This document shows, piece after piece, positions 34,828 to 43,705 of a stretch of DNA of 64,000 bases. The stretch covers positions 1-64,000 of the forward strand of contig CALUUJ010000009.1 of assembly GCA_944323935.1 (NCBI GenBank), read 5' to 3'. This DNA is from Candidatus Gastranaerophilales bacterium. Lineage in GTDB: Bacteria > Cyanobacteriota > Vampirovibrionia > Gastranaerophilales > Gastranaerophilaceae. A program made the position numbers and the translations under genes. The notes under the pieces were generated by a model. It was not told where the DNA came from and ran no database searches. It was given only the letters and a program-made list of their open reading frames with translations. Every line of letters begins with the position of its first letter. Positions within the stretch are counted from its first letter, which is position 1.

Positions 34828-35904
34828 ATGTATAAATGCTGTAAAATATTAAAACATGGTTTGTGTTTTTTCGATAATATTCTGACCTCTTGCTGTTTTT
34901 CACCGGTTGATCAGATAGACGGACAAGTTCCTCCTTTATTATATGACAATTATAAAGGTCAAATTCCTTCAAAAGAAGATTTATTTGAAAGAATAAATAA
35001 ATACGTCACAGTATTTAAAAATGGCAATTGCCCAAAAGAATGTGAAGGTTGCTATCATATTGAAGAAAAAGAATGGGATGAAGATAAGTATATTGACTAC
35101 ATAACAATAACACACTTTAGTATATGTAATGCAGATTGCATATATTGTACTAATAACCATGAATTATACGAAAGAACAAATAATACATACAAAATTCTTC
35201 CTGTTCTGAAATCATTTAAAGAGCAAGGAATAATAAAACAAGGATGTGAGCTCCATATTGGCGGCGGAGAGTTCACAATATATCATGAATGCGATGAATT
35301 ACTAGAACTATTTGCTATTAATAATTATGCCAGAGTATTTGTACCAACGAATGCAATAAGGTATTCAGAAAAACTTTTTCAAGCAATGGATAAAGCAGCC
35401 ACATATATTATTGTATCTCTAGACTGTGGTTGCAAAAATACATTTTATAAAATAAAGCGTGTTAATGCTTTTGATAGAGTAATAAACAGTCTAAAGAAAT
35501 ATGCAGCTACAGAAAAATCTCGTAATGCAATAAGATTAAAGTACATTATTATTCCCACATATAATGACAATATATCTGAATTTAAAAAATTTCTAAAAAT
35601 AGCAAAAAATCTTGGAGTCAGAAATCTAATTATAGATATTGATGCACGATATTCTCGAGTCACAAATTATAAAATTGATAATTATTTTATAAATCTTGCA
35701 CAGGAAATGAATAAAATAGCTGTTAAACAAAATTTTATAACAGAATTCTATTCTTTCTATTTTCAAAATACGAACGATAAACAAATACAAAAGGATAATC
35801 CTTTTGTAAAATTAAAAAAGAAAATTCATTTCAAATATTTTGATAAAGATATCAAAGAACTCTATAAACACCATAGATATGGAGCAAAAAGATTTAAATA
35901 TTAG
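34828..35904 (+). CDS. Radical SAM protein with N-terminal Cys motif (paralogue 5, remote)
   Basis: 358 residues, the same family as the cluster at 2.7-6.9 kb. It opens CCKILKHGLCFF and SCCF, then CEGC, WDEDKYI, and the cluster motif CNADCIYC. The SAM strand reads IGGGEFTIYHE, with Phe for the usual Pro. The C-terminal part keeps KYIIIPTYND. A Lys-rich tail of about 40 residues is extra. It is 4 nt after ribH, so it is co-transcribed with it, which may be chance. Function unknown. Confidence 0.78.
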   Translation: MYKCCKILKHGLCFFDNILTSCCFSPVDQIDGQVPPLLYDNYKGQIPSKEDLFERINKYVTVFKNGNCPKECEGCYHIEEKEWDEDKYIDYITITHFSICNADCIYCTNNHELYERTNNTYKILPVLKSFKEQGIIKQGCELHIGGGEFTIYHECDELLELFAINNYARVFVPTNAIRYSEKLFQAMDKAATYIIVSLDCGCKNTFYKIKRVNAFDRVINSLKKYAATEKSRNAIRLKYIIIPTYNDNISEFKKFLKIAKNLGVRNLIIDIDARYSRVTNYKIDNYFINLAQEMNKIAVKQNFITEFYSFYFQNTNDKQIQKDNPFVKLKKKIHFKYFDKDIKELYKHHRYGAKRFKY

Positions 35905-35906
35905 AA

Positions 35907-36110
35907 TTACTCACTTTCTGCAACAACAGTTACAATTTGATTTCCGTAACTATCAATATGACCATCTGTTTTTTCAATTATGTATCTTAAACCTTCTTTT
36001 CCTTTAATTGCATTTTGAGCTACTTCCAGAGCTTTCTCAAAACTTGTATATTCGCCAATTTGTTTTCTTGAAAATTCAGAATAATCTCTTTCTGTAATTA
36101 CGTGAAACAT
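35907..36110 (-). CDS. Small conserved-looking protein of unknown function
   Basis: 67 residues from the ATG at 36110, preceded by AAGGAG at a 6-nt spacing. A TTG further upstream would include that site and is rejected. One small alpha/beta domain begins MFHVITERDYSEFS. The middle FEKALEVAQNAIKGKEGLRYIIEK looks like a helix then strand. No membrane or signal segment. Not recognised. Next to the tRNA-Gln gene on the same strand. Confidence 0.6.
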   Translation of the reverse strand: MFHVITERDYSEFSRKQIGEYTSFEKALEVAQNAIKGKEGLRYIIEKTDGHIDSYGNQIVTVVAESE

Positions 36111-36133
36111 AACATACTCCTTCAAAATAAAAA

Positions 36134-36204
36134 CTCCCGTTCAAGGATTCGAACCTCAATAGCAAAATCCAGAGTTTTGCGTCCTACCATTAGACGAAAC
36201 GGGA
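36134..36204 (-). tRNA. tRNA-Gln (anticodon CUG)
   Basis: A 71-nt cloverleaf. The acceptor stem TCCCGTT/AACGGGA has discriminator G. The D-arm has AATGGTAGG. The anticodon stem CAAAA/TTTTG encloses loop CTCTGGA, and the T-arm has GGTTCGAATCC. The anticodon CTG reads CAG. CCA is not encoded and must be added. It is the only tRNA I find in the window. Confidence 0.93.
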
Positions 36205-36244
36205 TTACATTTATATTTTAATACAAATATATTTTTTTGTTTAA

Positions 36245-38995
36245 TTATTTAATCTTTTTCAATGAAGATATAAAATTATTATGCTCTACATCACCATCTA
36301 CTTTAGTAAGAAAAATCTGGCAATCTTTTTCATCTGCATCAATAGGTGGCAATTGTGATAATTCAGCAGCATAATAATTTGCATCATTTCTGCTATTTAA
36401 TGGTATTCGGTTTGCTAAGCTGTTTAATGAAATATTTCTTAAAAATCCTGCAAATCCTTTATTTTTATTTGTAAATTTGGTGTATATACGCAATATTGCA
36501 TCACTATTTTCCAAATTGTATGAGCCTACGATATATGCACTCAATTGCGGAGATTGCGATTTTATTCTCATTAATTCTACTTTATTATTTTTTAATTTTA
36601 AATCTCCGGTAATTTTATCAAAATTACCCTCAGGAATATTAACCAAATCTGAAAATATTGAAGGACTTATCATAGCCAATGGATTTCTAAATAAAGCTGC
36701 AAATTTTAATACATATTCTATCAAACCGATTTTTTGAATTGTACCATCCTTTACAACGAATTTTATTGCTCCATTTAGTTTTAAAGAATCATCTGTATTT
36801 AAATCAATTAAACCACTAGCTTTACCTGATATTTCTCGCTTTAAATTTAGTATAGCAGTTGACATCAAATCAGAATTAACATCTTTAATACCAAGCTTTA
36901 TATTATATTTTTGATTTTTTAAATCACAATTAATATCAGCAGATGAGTGCCCTTCTGCTATTTCAAATCTATTTGATTTTAGTTTAAATACACTTTCTTT
37001 ATCCAATGACATTTTTGCTTTTACATCAGAAAAATTAATTTCTTTATAAGAACCTTTTATTATATGTACCAGAGATTCTTCAACTATCAAGTTTTTTACA
37101 TCAAAAGTCATTGCAACATTGTCATCATTTTCTTCATCGACAACTTCTTCCGTAAGAGAAGGCGTTTGAACAGGCTGAGAAAATGCCTTCATTACTCTTG
37201 CAATATCTAAATTATCAATAGTTAAATCAGTATGTTTAATAATTATTGGATATTTAATTGCATTTACAATTTCACCATTAAATATATATGAACTTCTTCT
37301 AAATCTACCATCTGCATTTATTTTTATTAAATTTTTGTCAGTGCTAATTTTTCCATTTTTAAGAACTAATCGCTGCGATGGAATTCTGATTGACTCTGCG
37401 GTTAAATCTGAGGTTATAACAGGATAATCACCTTTATCAATATAATGCATATTACCTGAAAAATTGCCACCTTTGAATAGTCTTTGACCTATTAAAACAT
37501 TCAAGAATTCACTCGGTAACGGATTTGGAATATCAAAACCTAAATCTAATATCTTACCATCAGAAATCCTTATATTTCCGTTTAAAGTCAAAATTGGCTT
37601 TATTCCTTTTGACTCCCTATTGATTTCTTTTGCTATATAGTAATTAATTGTTTCTATATTTACAATATCACCTTTCACATGTACATCAGCTTTTAGTGCC
37701 CTATCATAATTAACAGGACTTAAAGAAGCACCATCGATTAAAATATCATTGCCTTTTGAAATTTTCCCCATCAATGTTACATCTGTATTTGCACCAAGAG
37801 AATGAATTAATATTTTTGCTTTATCTTTACCGACTAACGTTAAAGGTATCATTGCTGTTTCAGATAAATACTTTCCTACAAAATCATTTGTTAAAAGTGC
37901 AGACATATCAATGTTCGTATCAACCGTTTTCATATAATCAGCGACAGTACCTTTAAAACTAAATTCATTTAATGGATTATTATCATAAAAACCTTTGAAA
38001 TCTTTTAATATAAGATTATTTTTAGTGATTTGAATATTTCCTTGAGAAAGAGTAAACGGCATATTTGCAAGTGCTGTTAACTTTGAAGAAAGTTTATTTA
38101 ACTTTATATTACCGTTTAAATCATTTTTTGTAAGAGTTACACTGAAATCAAAATCACCATTAATTCTTTTTAAAAAGACTAATACGTCATCAATATTATT
38201 TTCAACAACATTGGTTTTTAAAAGTTTTATTACATCCGGAATAAAGAATCTTTTTGCATATATAGTTAGCCTATAACCTTTTTCTCTGGAAGCTTCAGCA
38301 TTAAAAAACATTTTTGAATGATTTATTGTTAAAGGACAATCACTGACATATATATGTTTATTCTTTATTACAATTTTATCTTCATCTTTGAAAGAAAAAG
38401 TTACAGTTCTGTTATTTTTTATAATCTCTCCGTCAAAGTTAATATGGACAAATCTTTCAATTTTCTGAGTATTATCAACGTTTAAATTTGTTGCTTTTAA
38501 TCTGACTTTTGTACCATTATCCAAAAGATATGAAACATAACATTCATTTAAGAAAAGAATTGAATCGTATAAATCAAAATAGAAATCAGATTTTTGAGAT
38601 GATGAATTTGAATTTTCAATTTTAAAAGCACGAAGTAAATTATCAACATCTATAAAGAACTTATCAGCTCCAAATCTATTTACTTTAATCTTTTTTTTGA
38701 AAATCTCATCTAAAGATATTGATACATCAAAATCGCTAACAGCAAAAAGCTTTTCATTTTTTTTAGAGACAAATATCTTGTCAGTTTTAAATTCTATTAT
38801 TGGATTCAACCCTGTTTTTAATGCAGGAGTTTTAATAATGATGTCAACATCTGCATATTTTTTTGCTGTTTTTTCAACCAATGATATTACATAATTATTT
38901 GATACCGCAAAGGGTAAAACTTTTATATATGCAAATAATATTGCAATTAACAAAATAACAACAGATATAAATAATTTTAAAAAGAATCTTTTCAT
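36245..38995 (-). CDS. AsmA-like large envelope protein 1
   Basis: 916 residues. The N-terminal transmembrane segment (about 5-27) anchors a long periplasmic beta-rich region with repeated 'L.GNI.I', 'FKGTVADY' and 'GDFDFSVTL' type strands. The C-terminal AsmA-like block includes SGKASGLIDL and KITGDLKLKNNKVEL. AsmA/TamB/YhdP-type proteins are thought to bridge inner and outer membranes for lipid movement. Another large member lies 0.9 kb away at 39880. ATG start, with a divergent promoter shared with the WG-repeat gene. Confidence 0.75.
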   Translation of the reverse strand: MKRFFLKLFISVVILLIAILFAYIKVLPFAVSNNYVISLVEKTAKKYADVDIIIKTPALKTGLNPIIEFKTDKIFVSKKNEKLFAVSDFDVSISLDEIFKKKIKVNRFGADKFFIDVDNLLRAFKIENSNSSSQKSDFYFDLYDSILFLNECYVSYLLDNGTKVRLKATNLNVDNTQKIERFVHINFDGEIIKNNRTVTFSFKDEDKIVIKNKHIYVSDCPLTINHSKMFFNAEASREKGYRLTIYAKRFFIPDVIKLLKTNVVENNIDDVLVFLKRINGDFDFSVTLTKNDLNGNIKLNKLSSKLTALANMPFTLSQGNIQITKNNLILKDFKGFYDNNPLNEFSFKGTVADYMKTVDTNIDMSALLTNDFVGKYLSETAMIPLTLVGKDKAKILIHSLGANTDVTLMGKISKGNDILIDGASLSPVNYDRALKADVHVKGDIVNIETINYYIAKEINRESKGIKPILTLNGNIRISDGKILDLGFDIPNPLPSEFLNVLIGQRLFKGGNFSGNMHYIDKGDYPVITSDLTAESIRIPSQRLVLKNGKISTDKNLIKINADGRFRRSSYIFNGEIVNAIKYPIIIKHTDLTIDNLDIARVMKAFSQPVQTPSLTEEVVDEENDDNVAMTFDVKNLIVEESLVHIIKGSYKEINFSDVKAKMSLDKESVFKLKSNRFEIAEGHSSADINCDLKNQKYNIKLGIKDVNSDLMSTAILNLKREISGKASGLIDLNTDDSLKLNGAIKFVVKDGTIQKIGLIEYVLKFAALFRNPLAMISPSIFSDLVNIPEGNFDKITGDLKLKNNKVELMRIKSQSPQLSAYIVGSYNLENSDAILRIYTKFTNKNKGFAGFLRNISLNSLANRIPLNSRNDANYYAAELSQLPPIDADEKDCQIFLTKVDGDVEHNNFISSLKKIK

Positions 38996-39005
38996 ATCAT
39001 CATGA

Positions 39006-39011
39006 TATAAT
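39006..39011 (+). promoter_or_regulatory. -10 box, predicted leaderless transcript of the WG-repeat gene
   Basis: TATAAT ends 6 nt before the ATG at 39018. The box lies in a 22-nt spacer between divergent start codons, so the minus-strand AsmA promoter must overlap it. Confidence 0.5.
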
Positions 39012-39017
39012 AAAATT

Positions 39018-39887
39018 ATGAAAAAGTTATTATTATTTACAGTTTTAATATTTTTTATTTCGCAAAATTTATCACTGGCTAATATAGAAATATATAATGA
39101 AGACGGTAAGTTTGGAATAAAAGATCAGTCTCAAAATATTGTTGTTAAACCAAAATATAATAAAATTATAAGACTTGGTGAAAATGGATATATAGTTCAG
39201 AAAAAAAGCAAATTTGGAATAATAAATTCTAAAGGTGAGATTTTAGTACCGATAAAATATAGGCATGTTGAGAGAGTTTTGGGAAAATATGCAAAACTTG
39301 GGAACTATGGTGATTTTGGATTGTATGATGAAACAGGTTTTGCAGTTATTCCCCCTGTTTATGATTCTATAGATTTGCTTTTTGGCGGAATGCTTTTAAC
39401 TTATGATAATTTTAAGTATGGTGTATCTGATTTTGAAGGCAGAGTAATACTCGAAAATATATTTGACGATATTTATATGCCAAAACCCAATATTATGAGA
39501 CTACAATATGAGGGTAATTGGTATGAGATAGAACAAGTCACATCAGATACTCTTACTCTGCCTGAAGATGTAAAGACAGTCAAAGACAATCCTGATTTTA
39601 AAGTAAGTAATATTGTTGTAAATACAGGCATAGTATCAGGGTATTCAGTAGTTACATTTACAGATTATTTAATAAAAGTATTCTCATCAATATCACCAGC
39701 ACATGAAGATACAATAGATCAATTAATGCTATCTCAAGGCGCAGAAACAGTTTCAATATTTATAAAATTTTCTTGGCTTCCAAAGTATCCATTTTATTAT
39801 GCAAGAAATTATTACAGATATATAAGGAATCCTAATAATGGACCTTTATTTGATGTAAAGAAAAAGCTTAAATCAAAAATCAAATAA
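39018..39887 (+). CDS. Exported WG-repeat protein
   Basis: 289 residues. A signal peptide (KKLLLFTVLIFFISQNLSLA) is followed by four or five WG-type repeats (about 25-165). In these, Trp is replaced by Phe: KFGIKDQSQNIVVKPKY, KFGIINSKGEILVPIKY, DFGLYDETGFAVIPPVY and KYGVSDFEGRVILENIF. The C-terminal 110 residues have no repeats and end in a basic stretch. WG repeats form beta-propeller-like folds of unclear function. The 3' end overlaps the convergent second AsmA-like gene by 8 nt. Probably periplasmic. Confidence 0.75.
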   Translation: MKKLLLFTVLIFFISQNLSLANIEIYNEDGKFGIKDQSQNIVVKPKYNKIIRLGENGYIVQKKSKFGIINSKGEILVPIKYRHVERVLGKYAKLGNYGDFGLYDETGFAVIPPVYDSIDLLFGGMLLTYDNFKYGVSDFEGRVILENIFDDIYMPKPNIMRLQYEGNWYEIEQVTSDTLTLPEDVKTVKDNPDFKVSNIVVNTGIVSGYSVVTFTDYLIKVFSSISPAHEDTIDQLMLSQGAETVSIFIKFSWLPKYPFYYARNYYRYIRNPNNGPLFDVKKKLKSKIK

Positions 39888-42516
39888 TACTTTTTAATTC
39901 TACTTTTACATCATTTTTATTTAAGTTTCCATCCATCTTAACTCTGAAAGCACTTTGCTCTTGAGGTTTTGCAACGATTGGAGGAACTTCTTTTAGCTTA
40001 TTTTTATATAATTCTAATGTATTTTCAGGTTTAAATACAAATTTAAAAATCCAAGATAATGGTACAAACAGAATCTTAACTTTTCCCATCTCCTGGTTAT
40101 TATATTTACCAAACAAACTTAAATCAGCTTGTTGAGAGTCAAAATTATAATCACCTTCAACTAATAATGACAAATATTTTTGCGATGATGTTATCTTTGC
40201 ATTATATATAGAATCATTATCAAAACAAAAACTTCCGTTTAAATTTGAACTCAGAGCTTTCATATTTTTAATATCAATGTTAATAATATCAGACAGTTTA
40301 AACTTTAAAGGTCTTCTAAATTTCTTAGACTTTTTTATTATAAATTCAGTACTTCCAATCTTAGGGAGATATCCTTCTTCTAATGAGAAAGTAGCGTATG
40401 CTTTAACTTTATCAAAAGAATTTGTAGTTTCAGCATGCAAGGTCGCATTGGCTGTACCTTCAATTTGATTAGGTAAATCAAACATAACATTTGCTACTGT
40501 ATTAGAATCTATATCCTTTGCTATGAAAATTATATCTGAAGTTTTTTCTTTAAAATCATATATACCGTTAGCATTAATAGTTCCTTTTGCAAAAAGTATC
40601 TCAGGAACAGCGAAAGAAAATATATTATCTTTTAAACTCCCCTCAATAAATATATTATTTAGTTCTAATTTTTTTCTTTTAATTTTATTAAGTCTTATAA
40701 TCCAATTATCAATATCTAAATCAAGTTTTTCAGGCGGCGTTGGTATTTTCAAAGAGTTTTGTTGCTTTATTATTTCACTTTTTTTATTATCTGTTTTAAA
40801 TATATATTTATCCAAAAATAATTCCATATTATAAACATGAATTTTATTAACGAAGTAATTTTCAGCTTCTAAATTAGCTTCAAAGACTGAATTTAAATAC
40901 TCACCATTTGCAATAATTTTCATTTTGGAAGAATCAGCAATAACATTGGCCTTCTCAATATAAAAATCTTTATATAGAGAATCTTTAAGCATAAAAATTC
41001 CAGTCAAAAGCTCTTTTTCAAAATCATATTTCAAATCACCATTAAAATAACCGCCACTAATATAACGACCAAAAGAACCGGTTACCGAAACAGGTGCAAA
41101 ACCATTAGATTTACAAGTAAGATATGACGGAACTAAATGACCATCTTTTTTTATAAATAACCCTTCTCCTAAAATAATATTTGAAATATTACTTCCTTCT
41201 TGAATAGAATAATCATAATGTAATATTTTCAAAGTATTATTTTCTTTTAATGTTTTTACAAACAATCTACGGTTTTTATCAATTAATCCTAAATATGCAT
41301 TTTTATAATGTAAATCGGACTCTTTTTTCAGTTTTAACAGATAATTTACATTAATTTTTTTATTTTTAACACAATAATCAACACTGGTTGCAGCATAACC
41401 TTGAAGTGATAAAAAAGGAACATACTTTGAAACTGATTTATTTGTCAAATTTGCATATACATTCCCAACTACCTCTTGATTTTTTTTAGCAATATTACTC
41501 AATTTAAAAGATGTATATACTTTTTCCCCGCCTAATGTACCAGTTTCTGAAGCTTGAAGAGTATCTTTATCAAATATAAAATCAACTTTTTTAAAAAATA
41601 TAGGAACATCAAAAAGAACAGTTTTTGCAGCAAGTTTTTTAGCTATGCATTTCCCATAAATTCCTTTTTCTTTAACATGCACATCTACATCCATATTGCC
41701 GGAAAAATCATAAAAATTTTCAATAAATTTTTTTGAAGAATCTTTTAATTTTTGAAAATATAATAAAGATGCTTTTATATCTGCAATAGGTATATTTTCT
41801 CCTTTTATTGAAAAATCATTATTATCATTTGAATCAATAATTTTACCATTTAAATTTAACATTGATACACCAATTAATATTTGTAAATCCTTTGCATATA
41901 AAGAATCTTTTTGAAAGTATAAGTAACCTTTTTTTCCTATGTTTATTAAGTTGCGAAACAAATCTGATATTATTTCTGCTTCAAATACACAGAAAGAATT
42001 TTCTCCACGTTTTATCAGTTTTAAATTTGATACAGTAATAAATATACTGTTTATACCGTCTTTATCCATCCAAATTTCAGCATTTTTTATACTTGTTTCA
42101 GGTATTTTTTTAAAATTAAAATTAAAAGATTTTTTAGCAGATTTTTTATTGAAAATTCTTTTTAATCCATTTTCGCTTATGAAAACATAATCAATATTTA
42201 TCTTATTTAAAGATAAATTTTTTATATCAAATTTTAAATATCCATCTTTTGCATTTAGGAGTTCCGTTTCTTGTATGTATATTTGTAATTTATCAAACTT
42301 TAAATCAAACACTAAGCTAGGATATGAAACAAAACTAAACTTGTCAGCATGAACTTTAATTCCTGTAGTATGAGAAATAACTGAATTTATTTTATTTACA
42401 AACAATTTCGAACTTAAAACATGCGGTAATATAAAAAGATAAACAGCATACAAAATACCTATTGAACAAAAACAAAATATAGTAAATTTTAATATTAATT
42501 GCTTATTATTTCTCAT
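39880..42516 (-). CDS. AsmA-like large envelope protein 2
   Basis: 878 residues. One N-terminal transmembrane helix (about 8-30) is followed by a domain with SVISHTTGIKVHADKFSFVSYPSLVFDLKFDK-like AsmA N-terminal features and many beta strands, and the C-terminus contains LFGKYNNQEMGKVKI and FRVKMDGNLNKNDVKV. It shares plan and size, though little obvious identity, with the AsmA-like protein at 36245. It probably spans the periplasm in lipid or outer-membrane assembly (inference). It is followed after 74 nt by the rpoD terminator on the same strand. Confidence 0.7.
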   Translation of the reverse strand: MRNNKQLILKFTIFCFCSIGILYAVYLFILPHVLSSKLFVNKINSVISHTTGIKVHADKFSFVSYPSLVFDLKFDKLQIYIQETELLNAKDGYLKFDIKNLSLNKINIDYVFISENGLKRIFNKKSAKKSFNFNFKKIPETSIKNAEIWMDKDGINSIFITVSNLKLIKRGENSFCVFEAEIISDLFRNLINIGKKGYLYFQKDSLYAKDLQILIGVSMLNLNGKIIDSNDNNDFSIKGENIPIADIKASLLYFQKLKDSSKKFIENFYDFSGNMDVDVHVKEKGIYGKCIAKKLAAKTVLFDVPIFFKKVDFIFDKDTLQASETGTLGGEKVYTSFKLSNIAKKNQEVVGNVYANLTNKSVSKYVPFLSLQGYAATSVDYCVKNKKINVNYLLKLKKESDLHYKNAYLGLIDKNRRLFVKTLKENNTLKILHYDYSIQEGSNISNIILGEGLFIKKDGHLVPSYLTCKSNGFAPVSVTGSFGRYISGGYFNGDLKYDFEKELLTGIFMLKDSLYKDFYIEKANVIADSSKMKIIANGEYLNSVFEANLEAENYFVNKIHVYNMELFLDKYIFKTDNKKSEIIKQQNSLKIPTPPEKLDLDIDNWIIRLNKIKRKKLELNNIFIEGSLKDNIFSFAVPEILFAKGTINANGIYDFKEKTSDIIFIAKDIDSNTVANVMFDLPNQIEGTANATLHAETTNSFDKVKAYATFSLEEGYLPKIGSTEFIIKKSKKFRRPLKFKLSDIINIDIKNMKALSSNLNGSFCFDNDSIYNAKITSSQKYLSLLVEGDYNFDSQQADLSLFGKYNNQEMGKVKILFVPLSWIFKFVFKPENTLELYKNKLKEVPPIVAKPQEQSAFRVKMDGNLNKNDVKVELKSII

Positions 42517-42561
42517 TATTTTTTATACAAAAATTTAATTGCTCCAATACATAATATTACG

Positions 42562-42589
42562 AAAAAGGGGATTTAAAAATCCCCTTTTT
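42562..42589 (-). terminator. Intrinsic terminator of the dgt-dnaG-rpoD operon
   Basis: AAAAAGGGGAT pairs with ATCCCCTTTTT around a 6-nt loop, immediately after the rpoD stop. On the minus strand a T-run follows. Confidence 0.9.
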
Positions 42590-42590
42590 A

Positions 42591-43700
42591 CTATACCTCA
42601 ATATATTCTTTTAATCGTTTACTTCTGTTTGGATGTCTTAGCTTTCTTAAAGCTTTAGCTTCAATTTGTCTGATACGTTCCCTTGTAACACCAAACAATT
42701 GTCCAACTTCTTCTAAGGTTCTTTGTCTGCCGTCATCCATACCAAATCTTAAACGAAGTACATCTCTTTCTCTTGGAGATAAACCGCTTAATACTTCTGC
42801 CAAGTCTTCTCTTAATAATTCTTGAGCAACTGTTTTAACAGGAGCATCAGCATCTTTATCTTCTATAAAATCACCTAACCTGGAATCTTCTTCTTTACCA
42901 ATTGGTGTTTCCAATGATAAAGGTTCTTGAGCAACTTTTATTATTTCTCTTAATTTTGGAACAGAAATATTCATTTCAACAGCTAATTCTTCTTCCGTTG
43001 GTTTTCTTGAAAGTTCTTGAGCCAATTTTCTTGTCACTTTTTTCAATTTGTTTATAGTCTCAACCATATGAACAGGAATACGAATAGTTCTTGCTTGGTC
43101 TGCTATAGCTCTTGTAATTGCTTGACGAATCCACCAAGTTGCATAAGTAGAAAACTTATAACCTCTTTCATGGTCAAATTTTTCAGCAGCTCTTATTAAA
43201 CCTAAATTGCCTTCTTGAATAAGGTCTAAGAATAACATACCACGACCGACATATTTCTTTGCAATACTTACAACAAGTCTTAAATTTGCTTGTACAAGTT
43301 TTCTTTTTGCTATAACTCCGGCATTTCCGCCTTGAATAATCTTTTTTGCAAGATCAATTTCTTGTTCTGCTGTTAATAATTTAATACGACCGATTTCTCT
43401 TAAGTACATTCTTACAGGATCATCAAAAGAAACACCTTTTGGAAGTAGCGCATCAGTAAGAGATACATCTTCTTCTTCATCTTCATCAGTAATATCACCT
43501 GAGAATAAATCTTCATTCTCCATGGTATCAATAATTTTATTTCTTTCTGAATTCATAAGAACATCCATTCCATCACGACTGATAGAATCAGGTTCTGTCA
43601 TTAGTATTATACCTGATGATTCAGAAGCTTCGTTTTCTAATGTTTCTTCTTCGTCCATAATTCCGACTATTGATAAATCTGAAATTTTCTTTTTGCTCAT
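42591..43700 (-). CDS. rpoD: Primary sigma factor (RpoD/SigA)
   Basis: 369 residues. Region 1.2 is [21 protein letters not shown]. Region 2 includes [24 protein letters not shown] and [18 protein letters not shown], the -10-melting part. Region 3 follows, and region 4.2 has [30 protein letters not shown], reading the -35. Region 1.1 is short and acidic, as in cyanobacterial and firmicute forms. Third gene of dgt-dnaG-rpoD, the classic macromolecular-synthesis grouping of dnaG with rpoD. GGAGA before the ATG. Confidence 0.97.
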   Translation of the reverse strand: MSKKKISDLSIVGIMDEEETLENEASESSGIILMTEPDSISRDGMDVLMNSERNKIIDTMENEDLFSGDITDEDEEEDVSLTDALLPKGVSFDDPVRMYLREIGRIKLLTAEQEIDLAKKIIQGGNAGVIAKRKLVQANLRLVVSIAKKYVGRGMLFLDLIQEGNLGLIRAAEKFDHERGYKFSTYATWWIRQAITRAIADQARTIRIPVHMVETINKLKKVTRKLAQELSRKPTEEELAVEMNISVPKLREIIKVAQEPLSLETPIGKEEDSRLGDFIEDKDADAPVKTVAQELLREDLAEVLSGLSPRERDVLRLRFGMDDGRQRTLEEVGQLFGVTRERIRQIEAKALRKLRHPNRSKRLKEYIEV

Positions 43701-43705
43701 TAAAG

